From Stenotrophomonas daejeonensis (GTDB taxonomy: Bacteria > Pseudomonadota > Gammaproteobacteria > Xanthomonadales > Xanthomonadaceae), in the NCBI RefSeq assembly GCF_001431505.1, contig NZ_LDJP01000010.1:62001-126000 (forward strand): a stretch of 64,000 bases of DNA, given 5' to 3'. Under the pieces are notes generated by a model. It was not told the DNA's origin and did not search any database. It saw only the letters and a list, made by a program, of their open reading frames with translations. Every line of letters begins with the position of its first letter. The stretch's first letter is position 1. The position numbers and the translations under genes were made by a program. Shown here piece after piece: positions 47,273 to 55,991 of this stretch.

Positions 47273-48816
47273 TGAAAGTGCGCGCACAGATCGCGATGGT
47301 GCTGAACCTGGACAAGTGCATCGGCTGCCATACCTGCTCGATCACCTGCAAGAACGTGTGGACCTCGCGCGAGGGCGTGGAGTACGCCTGGTTCAACAAC
47401 GTGGAGACCAAGCCGGGCATCGGCTACCCGAAGGAATGGGAGAACCAGGACAAGTGGAACGGCGGCTGGGTGCGCACCCGCGCCGGCAAGCTGGTGCCGC
47501 GCGCCGGCGGCCGCTGGCGCATGCTCGCCAAGATCTTCGCCAACCCGGACCTGCCGCAGATCGACGACTACTACGAGCCGTTCGACTTCGACTACCAGCA
47601 CCTGCACGACGCGCCGGAGGTCAAGCACCAGCCGACCGCGCGGCCGCGCTCGCTGATCAGCGGCCAGCGCATGCAGAAGATCGAGTGGGGCCCGAACTGG
47701 GAGGAGATCCTCGGCACCGAGTTCTCCAAGCGCGCCCGCGACTACAACTTCGACCAGGTGCAGAAGGAGATCTACGGCGCCTTCGAGAAGACCTTCATGA
47801 TGTACCTGCCGCGCCTGTGCGAGCACTGCCTGAACCCGGCGTGCGTGTCGGCGTGCCCGTCCGGGGCGATCTACAAGCGCGAGGAGGACGGCATCGTGCT
47901 GATCGACCAGGACAAGTGCCGCGGCTGGCGCATGTGCGTGTCGGCGTGCCCGTACAAGAAGATCTACTACAACTGGAAGAGCGGCAAATCCGAGAAGTGC
48001 ATCTTCTGCTACCCGCGCATCGAGATGGGCGAGCCGACCATCTGCTCGGAAACCTGCGTGGGCCGCATCCGCTACCTCGGGGTGATGCTGTACGACGCCG
48101 ACCGCATCGCCGAGGCCGCCTCGGTACCGGCCGAGAAGGACCTGTACCAGGCGCACCTGGACATCTTCCTCGACCCGGAGGACCCGGCGGTGATCGAGGC
48201 CGCGCGCGCCGAAGGCATCCCCGACAGCTGGCTGGCGGCGGCACGGCAGTCGCCGGTGTACAAGCTGGCGATCGACTGGAAGCTGGCGCTGCCGCTGCAC
48301 CCGGAATACCGCACCCTGCCGATGGTCTGGTACGTGCCGCCGCTGTCGCCGATCCAGAACGCGGCCGAGCGCGGCCGCATCGGCATGAGCGGCGAGCTGC
48401 CCGACGTGGCCTCGCTGCGCATCCCGGTGCGTTACCTGGCCAACCTGCTCTCGGCCGGCGACGAAGCGCCGGTGGTGCGCGCGCTGGAACGGCTGATGGC
48501 GATGCGCGCTTGGCGCCGGGCGAAGAACGTGGACGGCATCGAGGACACCCGCGTGCTGGAGCAGGTGGGGCTGAGCGTGGCCCAGGCCGAGGACATGTAC
48601 CGCTACCTGGCCATCGCCAACTACGAGGACCGCTTCGTGATCCCCACCGGCCACCGCGAGTACGCCAACGACGCCTTCGGCGAGCGCGGCGGCTGCGGCT
48701 TCACCTTCGGCAACGGCTGCAACGGCGACAGCCCGGCCGACCTGTTCGGGCAGCGCAAGACCACCACCTACGCGGTGCACCCGAACCGGCAGCGGCGCCA
48801 CGAGGTGGTCGAATGA
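47272..48816 (+). CDS. narH: Respiratory nitrate reductase beta subunit NarH
   Basis: A 514-residue iron-sulfur protein with four clusters. The first set is KCIGCHTCSITC, the middle CEHCLNPACVSACPSG, and the third CRGWRMCVSACP, where Trp replaces a Cys to give the [3Fe-4S] centre, as in all NarH proteins. A last set is KCIFCYPR with SETCVGRIR. It conducts electrons from NarI haems to NarG. The start ATG at 47272 shares a base with the narG stop (TGATG). Confidence 0.98.
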   Translation: MKVRAQIAMVLNLDKCIGCHTCSITCKNVWTSREGVEYAWFNNVETKPGIGYPKEWENQDKWNGGWVRTRAGKLVPRAGGRWRMLAKIFANPDLPQIDDYYEPFDFDYQHLHDAPEVKHQPTARPRSLISGQRMQKIEWGPNWEEILGTEFSKRARDYNFDQVQKEIYGAFEKTFMMYLPRLCEHCLNPACVSACPSGAIYKREEDGIVLIDQDKCRGWRMCVSACPYKKIYYNWKSGKSEKCIFCYPRIEMGEPTICSETCVGRIRYLGVMLYDADRIAEAASVPAEKDLYQAHLDIFLDPEDPAVIEAARAEGIPDSWLAAARQSPVYKLAIDWKLALPLHPEYRTLPMVWYVPPLSPIQNAAERGRIGMSGELPDVASLRIPVRYLANLLSAGDEAPVVRALERLMAMRAWRRAKNVDGIEDTRVLEQVGLSVAQAEDMYRYLAIANYEDRFVIPTGHREYANDAFGERGGCGFTFGNGCNGDSPADLFGQRKTTTYAVHPNRQRRHEVVE

Positions 48817-49493
48817 GCCTGCTCAAGCTGATCGGGGTGTTGCTGGACTACCCGCGCGACGAGCTGTGGCAGCACGGGCCGGAACTGCTGGCCGCCTGCG
48901 ACGACCCGGCGCTGGCCGCGCCGCGCCGGCAGCAACTGCAGCGCTTCGTGCAGGAACTGCTGGACAGCGACCCGCTGGACGCGCAGGCGCGCTGGCTGGG
49001 CAGCTTCGACCGCGGCCGCTCGATGAGCCTGCTGCTGTTCGAGCACATCCACGGCGAATCGCGCGACCGCGGCCAGGCGATGGTCGACCTGGTGGAAACC
49101 TACCGCCGCAACGGCTTCGCGCTGGACGCGCGCGAACTGCCGGACTACCTGCCGTTGCTGCTGGAATTCCTCGCCCACCGGCCCGAGGCCGAGGCCCGCG
49201 ACTGGCTGCACCACATCGGCCACATCGCCGGCATGCTGGCCGCGCGCGCCGCCGAGCGCGAGCTGCCGCACGCGGTGCTGCTGGAGATCCTGGTCGAGGC
49301 CGGCGACGGCAAGGTCAACCTGGCACTGCTGCGCCAGCGCGCCAGCGAGGAAGCGCGCGACGACACCACCGAGGCCATGGACCGGCTGTGGGAGGAGGAA
49401 GCGGTCCGCTTCGGCAGCGATGCCCCCGCGCAGGACTGCGCGCCGCCCCGGCGTTCCCCGGCCCGTCCTTCGCATCCAGAGGTGCAGCCATGA
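48813..49493 (+). CDS. narJ: Nitrate reductase assembly chaperone NarJ
   Basis: A 226-residue TorD-family chaperone needed for cofactor insertion into NarGH before membrane attachment. Family features are LIGVLLDYPRDELW at the start, SLLLFEHIHGESRDRGQAMV and ELPDYLPLLLEFLAHRP. It overlaps narH and narI by four bases each. The C-terminal 25 residues (Pro/Ala-rich) are low in conservation. Confidence 0.95.
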   Translation: MSLLKLIGVLLDYPRDELWQHGPELLAACDDPALAAPRRQQLQRFVQELLDSDPLDAQARWLGSFDRGRSMSLLLFEHIHGESRDRGQAMVDLVETYRRNGFALDARELPDYLPLLLEFLAHRPEAEARDWLHHIGHIAGMLAARAAERELPHAVLLEILVEAGDGKVNLALLRQRASEEARDDTTEAMDRLWEEEAVRFGSDAPAQDCAPPRRSPARPSHPEVQP

Positions 49494-50197
49494 ACCACTA
49501 CCTCCACCAGTTCGCCTTCCAGTTCTACCCGTACATCGCCGTGGCGGTGCTGCTGATCGGCAGCTGGGCGCGCTACGACAAGGCCATGTACAGCTGGCGC
49601 ACCGGCTCCAGCCAGCTGCTGTCGGACAAGGGCATGCGGATCGGCAGCAACTGCTTCCACATCGGCGTGCTGGCGATCCTCGGCGGCCACCTGGTCGGCC
49701 TGCTCACCCCGCACGCGGTGTACGAACACTTCATCACCACCCCGCAGAAGCAGCTGCTGGCGATGGTGGTCGGCGGCCTGTTCGGCGCGCTGTGCTTCGT
49801 CGGCATCGCCATCCTGCTGGTGCGCCGGCTGACCAACCCGCGGGTGCGCGCCACCGGCAGCTTCGGCGACACGCTGGTGCTGGTGCTGCTGTTCGCGCAG
49901 CTGTGCCTGGGCCTGTACAGCATCAAGGTGTCGGCCGGCCACCTCGACGGCGGGGTGATGGTGCTGCTGGCCGAATGGGCGCAGCACATCGTCACCTTCC
50001 GCGCCGGCGCGGCCGACTTCATCGAGGGCGTGCACTGGGTCTACAAGCTGCACATCTTCCTCGGCCTGACCCTGTTCCTGATCGCGCCGTTCACCCGGCT
50101 GGTGCACGTGTGGAGCATCCCGGTCAGCTACCTGTGGCGGCCCTACCAGGTGGTGCGCCGGCGCCAGGCCACGTTGCGCTACGGGCCGCGGGAGTAA
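49490..50197 (+). CDS. narI: Respiratory nitrate reductase gamma subunit NarI
   Basis: A 235-residue membrane cytochrome b with five helices that oxidises quinol. The likely haem ligands His57 and His67 (CFHIGVLAILGGH) and His188 and His206 (YKLHIF, RLVHVWS) match E. coli His56/66/187/205 by one residue offset. It anchors NarGH to the membrane. It overlaps narJ by four bases; the isomerase gene starts three bases after its stop. Confidence 0.96.
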   Translation: MNHYLHQFAFQFYPYIAVAVLLIGSWARYDKAMYSWRTGSSQLLSDKGMRIGSNCFHIGVLAILGGHLVGLLTPHAVYEHFITTPQKQLLAMVVGGLFGALCFVGIAILLVRRLTNPRVRATGSFGDTLVLVLLFAQLCLGLYSIKVSAGHLDGGVMVLLAEWAQHIVTFRAGAADFIEGVHWVYKLHIFLGLTLFLIAPFTRLVHVWSIPVSYLWRPYQVVRRRQATLRYGPRE

Positions 50198-50200
50198 GCG

Positions 50201-51094
50201 ATGAACGTGCAGACGCGGATCCTGCCGATCACCGTGATCGACTCGGCGCAGCCGGTGCCGGCCGAGGCCGGCCACCACCACCACGACGCGGGCGGCGAAG
50301 GCCCGCGCTCGCTGGGGCAGCCGGCGCCGTGCCGGCTGTTCGTGGACGACACCGCGATCAGCGAGGCCGACATCGCCCGCGAGATGCAGCACCACCGCGC
50401 GATGCGCCCGGAGCAGTCGCGTGCCGACGCGGCGCGCGCGCTGGTGGTGCGCGAGCTGCTGCGCCGCGAAGCACGGCGGCTGGGCCTGCAGGCGCCGGCC
50501 GGCAGCCCGGTCAGCGACGAGGAGGCGCTGATCCAGCAGCTGCTGGAGCAAGCCGTGGAAGACCGCGTGCCGGGCGAGGACGACTGCCGGCGCTACTTCG
50601 CGCAGAACCCCGAACGCTTCCGCACGCCCGACCGGGTCCGCGTGCGCCACATCCTGCTGGCGGCGCCGGCGGACGACGTGGCCGGGCGCCTGGCCGCGCG
50701 CAGCGAAGCCGAGCGCCTGCTCGGCCAGCTCAAGGAACAACCGCACCTGTTCGCCGATTTCGCCCTGCGCCACTCGCGCTGCCCCTCGGCCAGCGACGGC
50801 GGCGACCTCGGCTGGCTGCAACGCGGCCAGACCACGCCGGAGTTCGACCGCCAGGTGTTCCGCCTGCGCGAAGGCCTGGCCGGCTTCCCGGTGGAGTCGC
50901 GCTGGGGCTACCACGTGGTCCGCGTGGAAGCCTGCGAGCCGGGGCAGGCGCAGGCGTTCGAGGCGGTGCATGCGCAGATCCGCGACTACCTGGAGCTGCA
51001 GGTGCGCCAGCGCGAAATACAGGCCTACCTGTTGCAGTTGCAGGAACGCTACCCGGTCCGCGGCCTGGAAGAGATAGAAGCCGAGGCCGGCTGA
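50201..51094 (+). CDS. Parvulin-type peptidyl-prolyl isomerase of the nar operon
   Basis: A 297-residue PpiC/NifM-like protein: a helical N-terminal chaperone part (about 50-130) followed by a rotamase domain (VRVRHILLAAPADD, FADFALRHSRCPSASDGGDL, GWLQRGQTTPEFD, ESRWGYHVVRV). No signal peptide is seen, so it acts in the cytosol, probably in nitrate reductase maturation, as in Pseudomonas nar operons that carry the same gene after narI. A His run GHHHHDAGG near residue 25 could bind metal. The ATG has GGAG upstream. Confidence 0.9.
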   Translation: MNVQTRILPITVIDSAQPVPAEAGHHHHDAGGEGPRSLGQPAPCRLFVDDTAISEADIAREMQHHRAMRPEQSRADAARALVVRELLRREARRLGLQAPAGSPVSDEEALIQQLLEQAVEDRVPGEDDCRRYFAQNPERFRTPDRVRVRHILLAAPADDVAGRLAARSEAERLLGQLKEQPHLFADFALRHSRCPSASDGGDLGWLQRGQTTPEFDRQVFRLREGLAGFPVESRWGYHVVRVEACEPGQAQAFEAVHAQIRDYLELQVRQREIQAYLLQLQERYPVRGLEEIEAEAG

Positions 51095-51119
51095 TCCCCC
51101 CTTTTTCCGGAGTATTCCC

Positions 51120-52451
51120 ATGAACCAGGCCCTTGCCCCCGTCAGCGCCGGGCAGCAGCAGCGCGCGCTGTGGCTGAGTACCTTCGCCTTCACCGTGTGC
51201 TTCGCGGTATGGATGATCTTCGCGATCATCGGCATCCAGATCAGCAGGCAGCTGGGCCTGAACGACACCCAGTTCGGCCTGCTGATCGCCACCCCGGTGC
51301 TGACCGGCTCGGTGATCCGCGTGTTCCTCGGCATCTGGTCCGACCAGTTCGGCGGGCGCAAGGTGATGACGCTGGTGATGCTGTGCGGCGCGGCGGCGAC
51401 GTGGCTGCTGACCTATGCGCAGACCTACCCGCAGTTCCTGCTGGCGGCGCTGTTCGTGGGCATCGCCGGCGGCAATTTCTCGGTCGGCGTGACCTACGTG
51501 TCCAAGTGGTTCCCGCCGGAGAAGCAGGGCACGGCGCTGGGCATCTTCGGCGCCGGCAACATCGGCTCGGCGGTGACCAAGCTGCTGGCGCCGCTGGTGA
51601 TGGTGGCCTCGGGCTGGATGATGGTGGCCAAGCTGTGGGCGGTGGGGCTGGCGGTCACCGCCATCCTGTTCTATCTGTTCAGCAAGGAAGACCCCTCGCT
51701 GGAGGAGCGCCGCCGCAGCGGGGTCAAGCCGATGCCGTTCGCCGAGCAGATGGCGCCGCTGAAGAACCTGCAGGTGTGGCGCTTCTCGCTGTACTACTTC
51801 TTCGTGTTCGGCGGCTTCGTCGCACTGGCACTGTGGCTGCCGCACTACCTGGTCGGCGCCTACGGCATGGACGTGGGCACCGCCGGCGTGCTGGCGGCCT
51901 GCTATTCGATCCCGGCCAGCCTGTTCCGGGTGGTCGGCGGCTGGCTGTCCGACCGCATCGGCGCGCGCCGGGTGATGTACTGGACGCTGGGCGTATCGGC
52001 CATCTGCACCTTCCTGCTCGCCTACCCCGACACCCGCTACGTGGTGCAGGGCGTGCACGGCGAACTCAGCTTCCACCTGGCCATCGGCGTGACCCTGTTC
52101 ACCGTGCTGGTGTTCGTGCTGGGCTTCTTCATGTCGCTGGGCAAGGCGGCGGTGTACAAGCACATCCCCGTCTATTACCCGCAGCACGTCGGCGCGGTGG
52201 GCGGCGTGGTCGGCATGATCGGCGGCCTCGGCGGCTTCATCCTGCCGATCGTGTTCGGTGCCCTGAACGACGTGGTCGGCATCTGGAGCAGCTGCTTCAT
52301 GCTGCTGTTCGTGCTGGTGACCGGCGCGCTGGCGTGGATGCACTTCGCGATCCGCCGCATGGAGCGCCGCCGCTTCCCGCAGATCGACCGCGAAACCGAC
52401 CTGCCGGAAGCCATCGAGGCGGCCGCGGCCGACGGCCGGCGGCGCGGTTGA
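51120..52451 (+). CDS. narK: NarK1-like nitrate transporter
   Basis: A 443-residue MFS carrier of the shorter NarK1 type (nitrate/proton symport in characterised members). Signatures are LTGSVIRVFLGIWSDQFGGR, IAGGNFSVGVTYVSKWFPPE and GKAAVYKHIPVYYPQHVG; about 12 helices are predicted. It provides initial nitrate entry, complementing the antiporter at 42040. A good CCGGAG site lies ahead of the ATG; 25 bases separate it from the isomerase gene, so it probably belongs to the nar transcript. Confidence 0.92.
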   Translation: MNQALAPVSAGQQQRALWLSTFAFTVCFAVWMIFAIIGIQISRQLGLNDTQFGLLIATPVLTGSVIRVFLGIWSDQFGGRKVMTLVMLCGAAATWLLTYAQTYPQFLLAALFVGIAGGNFSVGVTYVSKWFPPEKQGTALGIFGAGNIGSAVTKLLAPLVMVASGWMMVAKLWAVGLAVTAILFYLFSKEDPSLEERRRSGVKPMPFAEQMAPLKNLQVWRFSLYYFFVFGGFVALALWLPHYLVGAYGMDVGTAGVLAACYSIPASLFRVVGGWLSDRIGARRVMYWTLGVSAICTFLLAYPDTRYVVQGVHGELSFHLAIGVTLFTVLVFVLGFFMSLGKAAVYKHIPVYYPQHVGAVGGVVGMIGGLGGFILPIVFGALNDVVGIWSSCFMLLFVLVTGALAWMHFAIRRMERRRFPQIDRETDLPEAIEAAAADGRRRG

Positions 52452-52632
52452 GGCGGATACCCCGGCAGCGCGCGATGCAGGGTCGGGAGCCACCGGCAGT
52501 ACCATGACCACGCACCGGTGCCGCCGGGCCATCGCCTGACCTTACGGCGGCTGGGCGCCGCCCTGCGGGGGCGTGCGCCCGCGTCGCCGCAGCCCTACCC
52601 TCCCACGCGGGCCATGTCCCCGGAACCACGCC

Positions 52633-53373
52633 ATGAAAAAGCCCTGGATACTGCTGTTGCTGCTCCACGTCCTCCCGGCCACGGCCGCGGAGTTGACGGT
52701 TTCGGCGGCGTCCAGCCTGACCGAGGGCTTCCGCGAGATCGCCGGCGCCTACGGCGCGCGCTACCCGGATGCCCGGGTCGATTTGAACTTCGCCGCGTCC
52801 GGGGTCCTGCTGCAGCAGGTCGCGCGCGGCGCGCCGGTGGACGTGCTCGCCTTCGCCGACCAGACGACGATGGACCAGGCCGCCCAGCGCGGCCTGGTCG
52901 ACCCCTCGACGCGCCAGATGTTCGCGACCAACACCCTGTGGGTGGTGGTGCCGCCCCGTACATCGTCCGCGCCGACCTCGCTGGCGGCACTGGCCGGGCC
53001 GGCGGTCGGCCGGGTGACCATCGGCAACCCCGACAGCGTGCCGGCCGGGCGCTACGCGCGGCAGGCCCTGCAGCAGGCCGGGCTGTGGCCATCGGTGCAG
53101 GCCAAACTGATCCTTGCGCAGAACGTGCGCCAGTCGCTGGACTACGTGGCGCGCGGCGAGGTGGATGCCGGCTTCGTCTACGCCACCGACGCGCAGGCCA
53201 CGCCCGACCGCGTGCGGCGCGCGTTCCAGGTGCCGCTGTCCACCGGCATCAGCTACCCGTTGGCGATGGTCAAGGGCAGCGGCAACGCCGACGAGGCGCG
53301 GCGCTTCATCGCCTTCGTGCGCTCGCCCGCCGGCCAGGCCATCCTGCAACGGCACGGTTTCGGAAGCCCTTGA
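52633..53373 (+). CDS. modA: Molybdate-binding periplasmic protein ModA
   Basis: A 246-residue exported binding protein. A short signal peptide (to about 18, LPATAA) is followed by ELTVSAASSLTEGFREIAGA, the ModA opening with oxyanion-binding Ser residues, then NFAASGVLLQQVARGAPVDV and GNPDSVPAGRYARQAL, all typical. It takes molybdate or tungstate to ModB. The first in-frame ATG that gives a signal peptide is 52633. It overlaps modB by one base. No ModE-type palindrome is visible in the 181 bases upstream. Confidence 0.95.
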   Translation: MKKPWILLLLLHVLPATAAELTVSAASSLTEGFREIAGAYGARYPDARVDLNFAASGVLLQQVARGAPVDVLAFADQTTMDQAAQRGLVDPSTRQMFATNTLWVVVPPRTSSAPTSLAALAGPAVGRVTIGNPDSVPAGRYARQALQQAGLWPSVQAKLILAQNVRQSLDYVARGEVDAGFVYATDAQATPDRVRRAFQVPLSTGISYPLAMVKGSGNADEARRFIAFVRSPAGQAILQRHGFGSP

Positions 53374-54059
53374 TGCTCGACCTGGACTGGAGCGCGCTGT
53401 GGCTGTCGCTGAAGGTGGCCGGCTGCGCGACCGCGATCAACCTGGTGCTGGGCATCGCGCTGGGCGGGCTGCTGGCGCGGCGGCGCTTCCCCGGCCGCGA
53501 GCTGCTGGACACGCTGCTGACCCTGCCGATGATCCTGCCGCCCACGGTGCTGGGCTATTACCTGCTGGTGCTGATCGGCAGCAACGGGCCACTGGGCGCG
53601 TGGCTGCAACGCGGCTTTGGCATCAACCTGGTGTTCACCTGGCAGGCGGCGGTGATCGCCGCGGCGGTGGCCTCGCTGCCGCTGGTGTTCAAGCCGGCGC
53701 GGGCCGCGTTCGAGGGCGTGGACGGGCAACTGGAGCAGGCCGCGCGGACCCTGGGCATATCCGAGCCGGCGCTGTTCTTCCGGGTCACCCTGCCGCTGGC
53801 CTGGCGCGGCATCCTCGCCGGCCTGTTGCTGGCGTTCGCGCGGGCGATGGGCGAGTTCGGCGCCACCATCATGGTCGCCGGCAGCATCCCCGGCCGCACC
53901 CAGACCCTGTCCATCGCCATCTACGAAGCGGTGCAGGCCGGCAACGACGGCCGCGCCAACCTGCTGGTGCTGGTGTCCTCGGCGGTGTGCATCGGCGTGC
54001 TGCTGGTCGCCGCCCGGCTGGTCGGCCGCCCCCCCGGCGATGCGCGCCATGTGGCTTGA
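53373..54059 (+). CDS. modB: Molybdate ABC permease ModB
   Basis: A 228-residue permease with five to six membrane helices; the ATPase-contact loop is FARAMGEFGATIMVAGSIPG, the EAA-type motif of ModB. TLPMILPPTVLGYYLLVLIG is also typical. It starts in the modA stop (TGATG) and overlaps modC by 20 bases. Confidence 0.95.
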   Translation: MLDLDWSALWLSLKVAGCATAINLVLGIALGGLLARRRFPGRELLDTLLTLPMILPPTVLGYYLLVLIGSNGPLGAWLQRGFGINLVFTWQAAVIAAAVASLPLVFKPARAAFEGVDGQLEQAARTLGISEPALFFRVTLPLAWRGILAGLLLAFARAMGEFGATIMVAGSIPGRTQTLSIAIYEAVQAGNDGRANLLVLVSSAVCIGVLLVAARLVGRPPGDARHVA

Positions 54060-54714
54060 ACTGGACATCCACTGCCAGCTGCAGGCGGCCGGGCAACGCT
54101 TCCAGCTGCAAGCCGCGCTGCGTTGCCGGCAACCGCGGGTGGTGCTGTTCGGCCCATCCGGCGCGGGCAAGAGCCTGACCCTGAAGGCGGTGGCCGGCTT
54201 GCTGCGGCCGGACGCCGGCAGCATCCGCATGCACGGGCAGCCGCTGTTCGACGCCGCCGCCGGCCTCCGCCTGTCCCCGCAGCAGCGCCGGATCGGCTAC
54301 GTGTTCCAGGACTACGCGCTGTTCCCGCACCTGAGCGTCCGCCAGAACGTCGCCTTCGGCCTGCGCCGGGGCTGGCGCAACCCGGCCCGCGGCTGCCGCA
54401 TCGCCGCGGTGGAACACTGGTTGCAGGTGTTCGGCATCGACCACGTCGGAGACCTGCTGCCCGCGCAGATCTCCGGAGGCCAGCGCCAGCGCACCGCGCT
54501 GGCCCGCGCGCTGGTCACCCGGCCGCAGGCCCTGCTGCTCGACGAGCCCTTCGCCGCCCTCGACCACGCCCTGCGCACGCACCTGCGGCGCGAGCTGGAA
54601 AGCGTGCTCGATGAAACCGGCATCCCGCTGCTGCTGATAAGCCACGACCCGGAGGACATGACGCTGTTCGGCCAGCAGGTCGTGCACATGGCCGACGGCC
54701 GCACGCAGGGCTGA
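54040..54714 (+). CDS. modC: Molybdate ABC ATPase ModC, short form
   Basis: A 224-residue ATPase with Walker A FGPSGAGKSLT, signature ISGGQRQRTALARAL and Walker B LLLDEPFAALDH. It lacks the C-terminal Mop/TOBE domain of about 130 residues that most ModC proteins use to sense molybdate, so feedback on transport is likely absent or done by ModE alone. The start may be ATG 54040 or 54049; neither has a clear ribosome binding site, as expected for coupling to modB. Confidence 0.93.
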   Translation: MRAMWLELDIHCQLQAAGQRFQLQAALRCRQPRVVLFGPSGAGKSLTLKAVAGLLRPDAGSIRMHGQPLFDAAAGLRLSPQQRRIGYVFQDYALFPHLSVRQNVAFGLRRGWRNPARGCRIAAVEHWLQVFGIDHVGDLLPAQISGGQRQRTALARALVTRPQALLLDEPFAALDHALRTHLRRELESVLDETGIPLLLISHDPEDMTLFGQQVVHMADGRTQG

Positions 54715-54767
54715 GGCCGGCCGCGCGCTTCATCGGCTCCATGACCGGGGCGGATAGAATGCCCCCC

Positions 54768-55544
54768 ATGAAAATCGCCAGCTGGAACGTCAATTCGCTC
54801 AATGTCCGCCTGCCGCACCTGGAACAGTGGCTGGCCGCTTTCGCCCCGGACGTGGTCGGCATTCAGGAAACCAAGCTGGAGGACCACAAGTTCCCCGACA
54901 CGCGCCTGCTGGAACTCGGCTACCGCAACGTGTTCGCCGGGCAGAAGACCTACAACGGCGTGGCGCTGCTGGCGCGCGACCCGATCGAGGACGTGCAGGT
55001 CGGCATTCCCGGTTTCGAGGACGAGCAGAAGCGGGCGATCGCCGGCACCGTCAATGGCGTGCGCATCATCAACCTCTACGTGGTCAACGGCCAGGACGTG
55101 GGCACCGACAAATACGCCTACAAGCTGCGCTGGCTGGAAGCGGTGCACGGCTGGGTCGCCGCCGAACTGCGCAAGCACCCGAAGCTGGTGGTGCTGGGCG
55201 ACTTCAACATCGCCCCGGACGCGCGCGACGTGCACGACCCGGCGGTGTGGAACGACAACCACATCCTCACCTCCACCGCCGAGCGCGGCGCGCTGGACAA
55301 GCTGCTGCAACTGGGCCTGCACGACGGCTTCCGCCTGCACAACGACGCGGCCGGCGTGTTCAGCTGGTGGGATTACCGCGCCGCCGGCTTCCGCCGCGAC
55401 CTCGGCCTGCGCATCGACCTGACCTTGGTGTCCGACGCGCTGAAGCCGCATGCGCTGGCGGCGAGCATCGACCGCGAGCCGCGCACCTGGGAACGGCCCA
55501 GCGACCATGCACCGGCGTGGGTGCAGTTGGACAGGAACGAGTGA
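54768..55544 (+). CDS. xthA: Exodeoxyribonuclease III
   Basis: A 258-residue AP endonuclease/3'-exonuclease of base-excision repair. Conserved sites are ASWNVNSLNVRLPHL, GIQETKLED (metal Glu), the catalytic region KLVVLGDFNIAPDARD and the final ERPSDHAPAWV with catalytic Asp-His. The ATG at 54768 aligns with the family; the upstream in-frame start adds nine residues. It starts 53 bases after modC but is functionally separate. Confidence 0.95.
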   Translation: MKIASWNVNSLNVRLPHLEQWLAAFAPDVVGIQETKLEDHKFPDTRLLELGYRNVFAGQKTYNGVALLARDPIEDVQVGIPGFEDEQKRAIAGTVNGVRIINLYVVNGQDVGTDKYAYKLRWLEAVHGWVAAELRKHPKLVVLGDFNIAPDARDVHDPAVWNDNHILTSTAERGALDKLLQLGLHDGFRLHNDAAGVFSWWDYRAAGFRRDLGLRIDLTLVSDALKPHALAASIDREPRTWERPSDHAPAWVQLDRNE

Positions 55545-55545
55545 A

Positions 55546-55612
55546 GAGGAACGAGGAACGAGAGAAAGCCGAAGCGTTCCGGCTCCTTGCCTCTACTCGT
55601 TCCTCGTTCCTC
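55546..55612. repeat. Long inverted repeat between convergent genes
   Basis: Perfect 17-base arms (GAGGAACGAGGAACGAG at 55546-55562, complement at 55596-55612) enclose a 33-base loop with an inner AGCCG/CGGCT stem. It starts just after the xthA stop and ends 16 bases before the convergent gene stop, so it may act as a two-way terminator. The arms are themselves direct repeats of GAGGAAC. Confidence 0.75.
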
Positions 55613-55628
55613 CCCACTCGTTCCTGCT

Positions 55629-55886
55629 TCAGCGGACGCGCTTGCGCGTGAACAGGTTGACGATGGCCAGCAGGATCACCGCGCCGAGCAGCGAGAGCAG
55701 GAACGAGCGCAGCGTGATCGCGCCGTTGATGCTGCCGCCGCCGAACAGGAAGCCGGCTACCATCGCGCCGATGATGCCGACCACGATGTTCAGGACGATG
55801 CCCTGCTGCGCGTCGCGGCGCATGATGATGCTGGCCAGCCAGCCGACGATGCCGCCCACGATCAACCAGATGATGAAACCGATCAT
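55629..55886 (-). CDS. GlsB/YeaQ/YmgE-family small membrane protein
   Basis: An 85-residue protein with three membrane helices starting IGFIIWLIVGGIVGWLASII, the conserved transglycosylase-associated (YeaQ) pattern with Gly-rich helices. Members respond to stress; molecular role unknown. The ATG is preceded by GGGAGAT. It is read towards xthA. Confidence 0.88.
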   Translation of the reverse strand: MIGFIIWLIVGGIVGWLASIIMRRDAQQGIVLNIVVGIIGAMVAGFLFGGGSINGAITLRSFLLSLLGAVILLAIVNLFTRKRVR

Positions 55887-55991
55887 GCGAGTATCTCCCT
55901 GCGTCAATGCACCCGGGCGGGTGCGGCCTTCCCAGTCAAGCCGATCGGGCGTGAAGCGGCCGTGGACCCGCGGCGGGCGGGGCCGTTGGCG

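Noticed and set aside
43397-47287. A 1296-codon open frame on the minus strand opposite narG
   Set aside because: Same cause; narG on the other strand has exact cluster and metal ligands, and the antisense product has no recognisable domain.
52452-52632. ModE or FNR-type site before modA
   Set aside because: Searched by eye for TATAT-containing palindromes and TTGAT-N4-ATCAA; nothing convincing.
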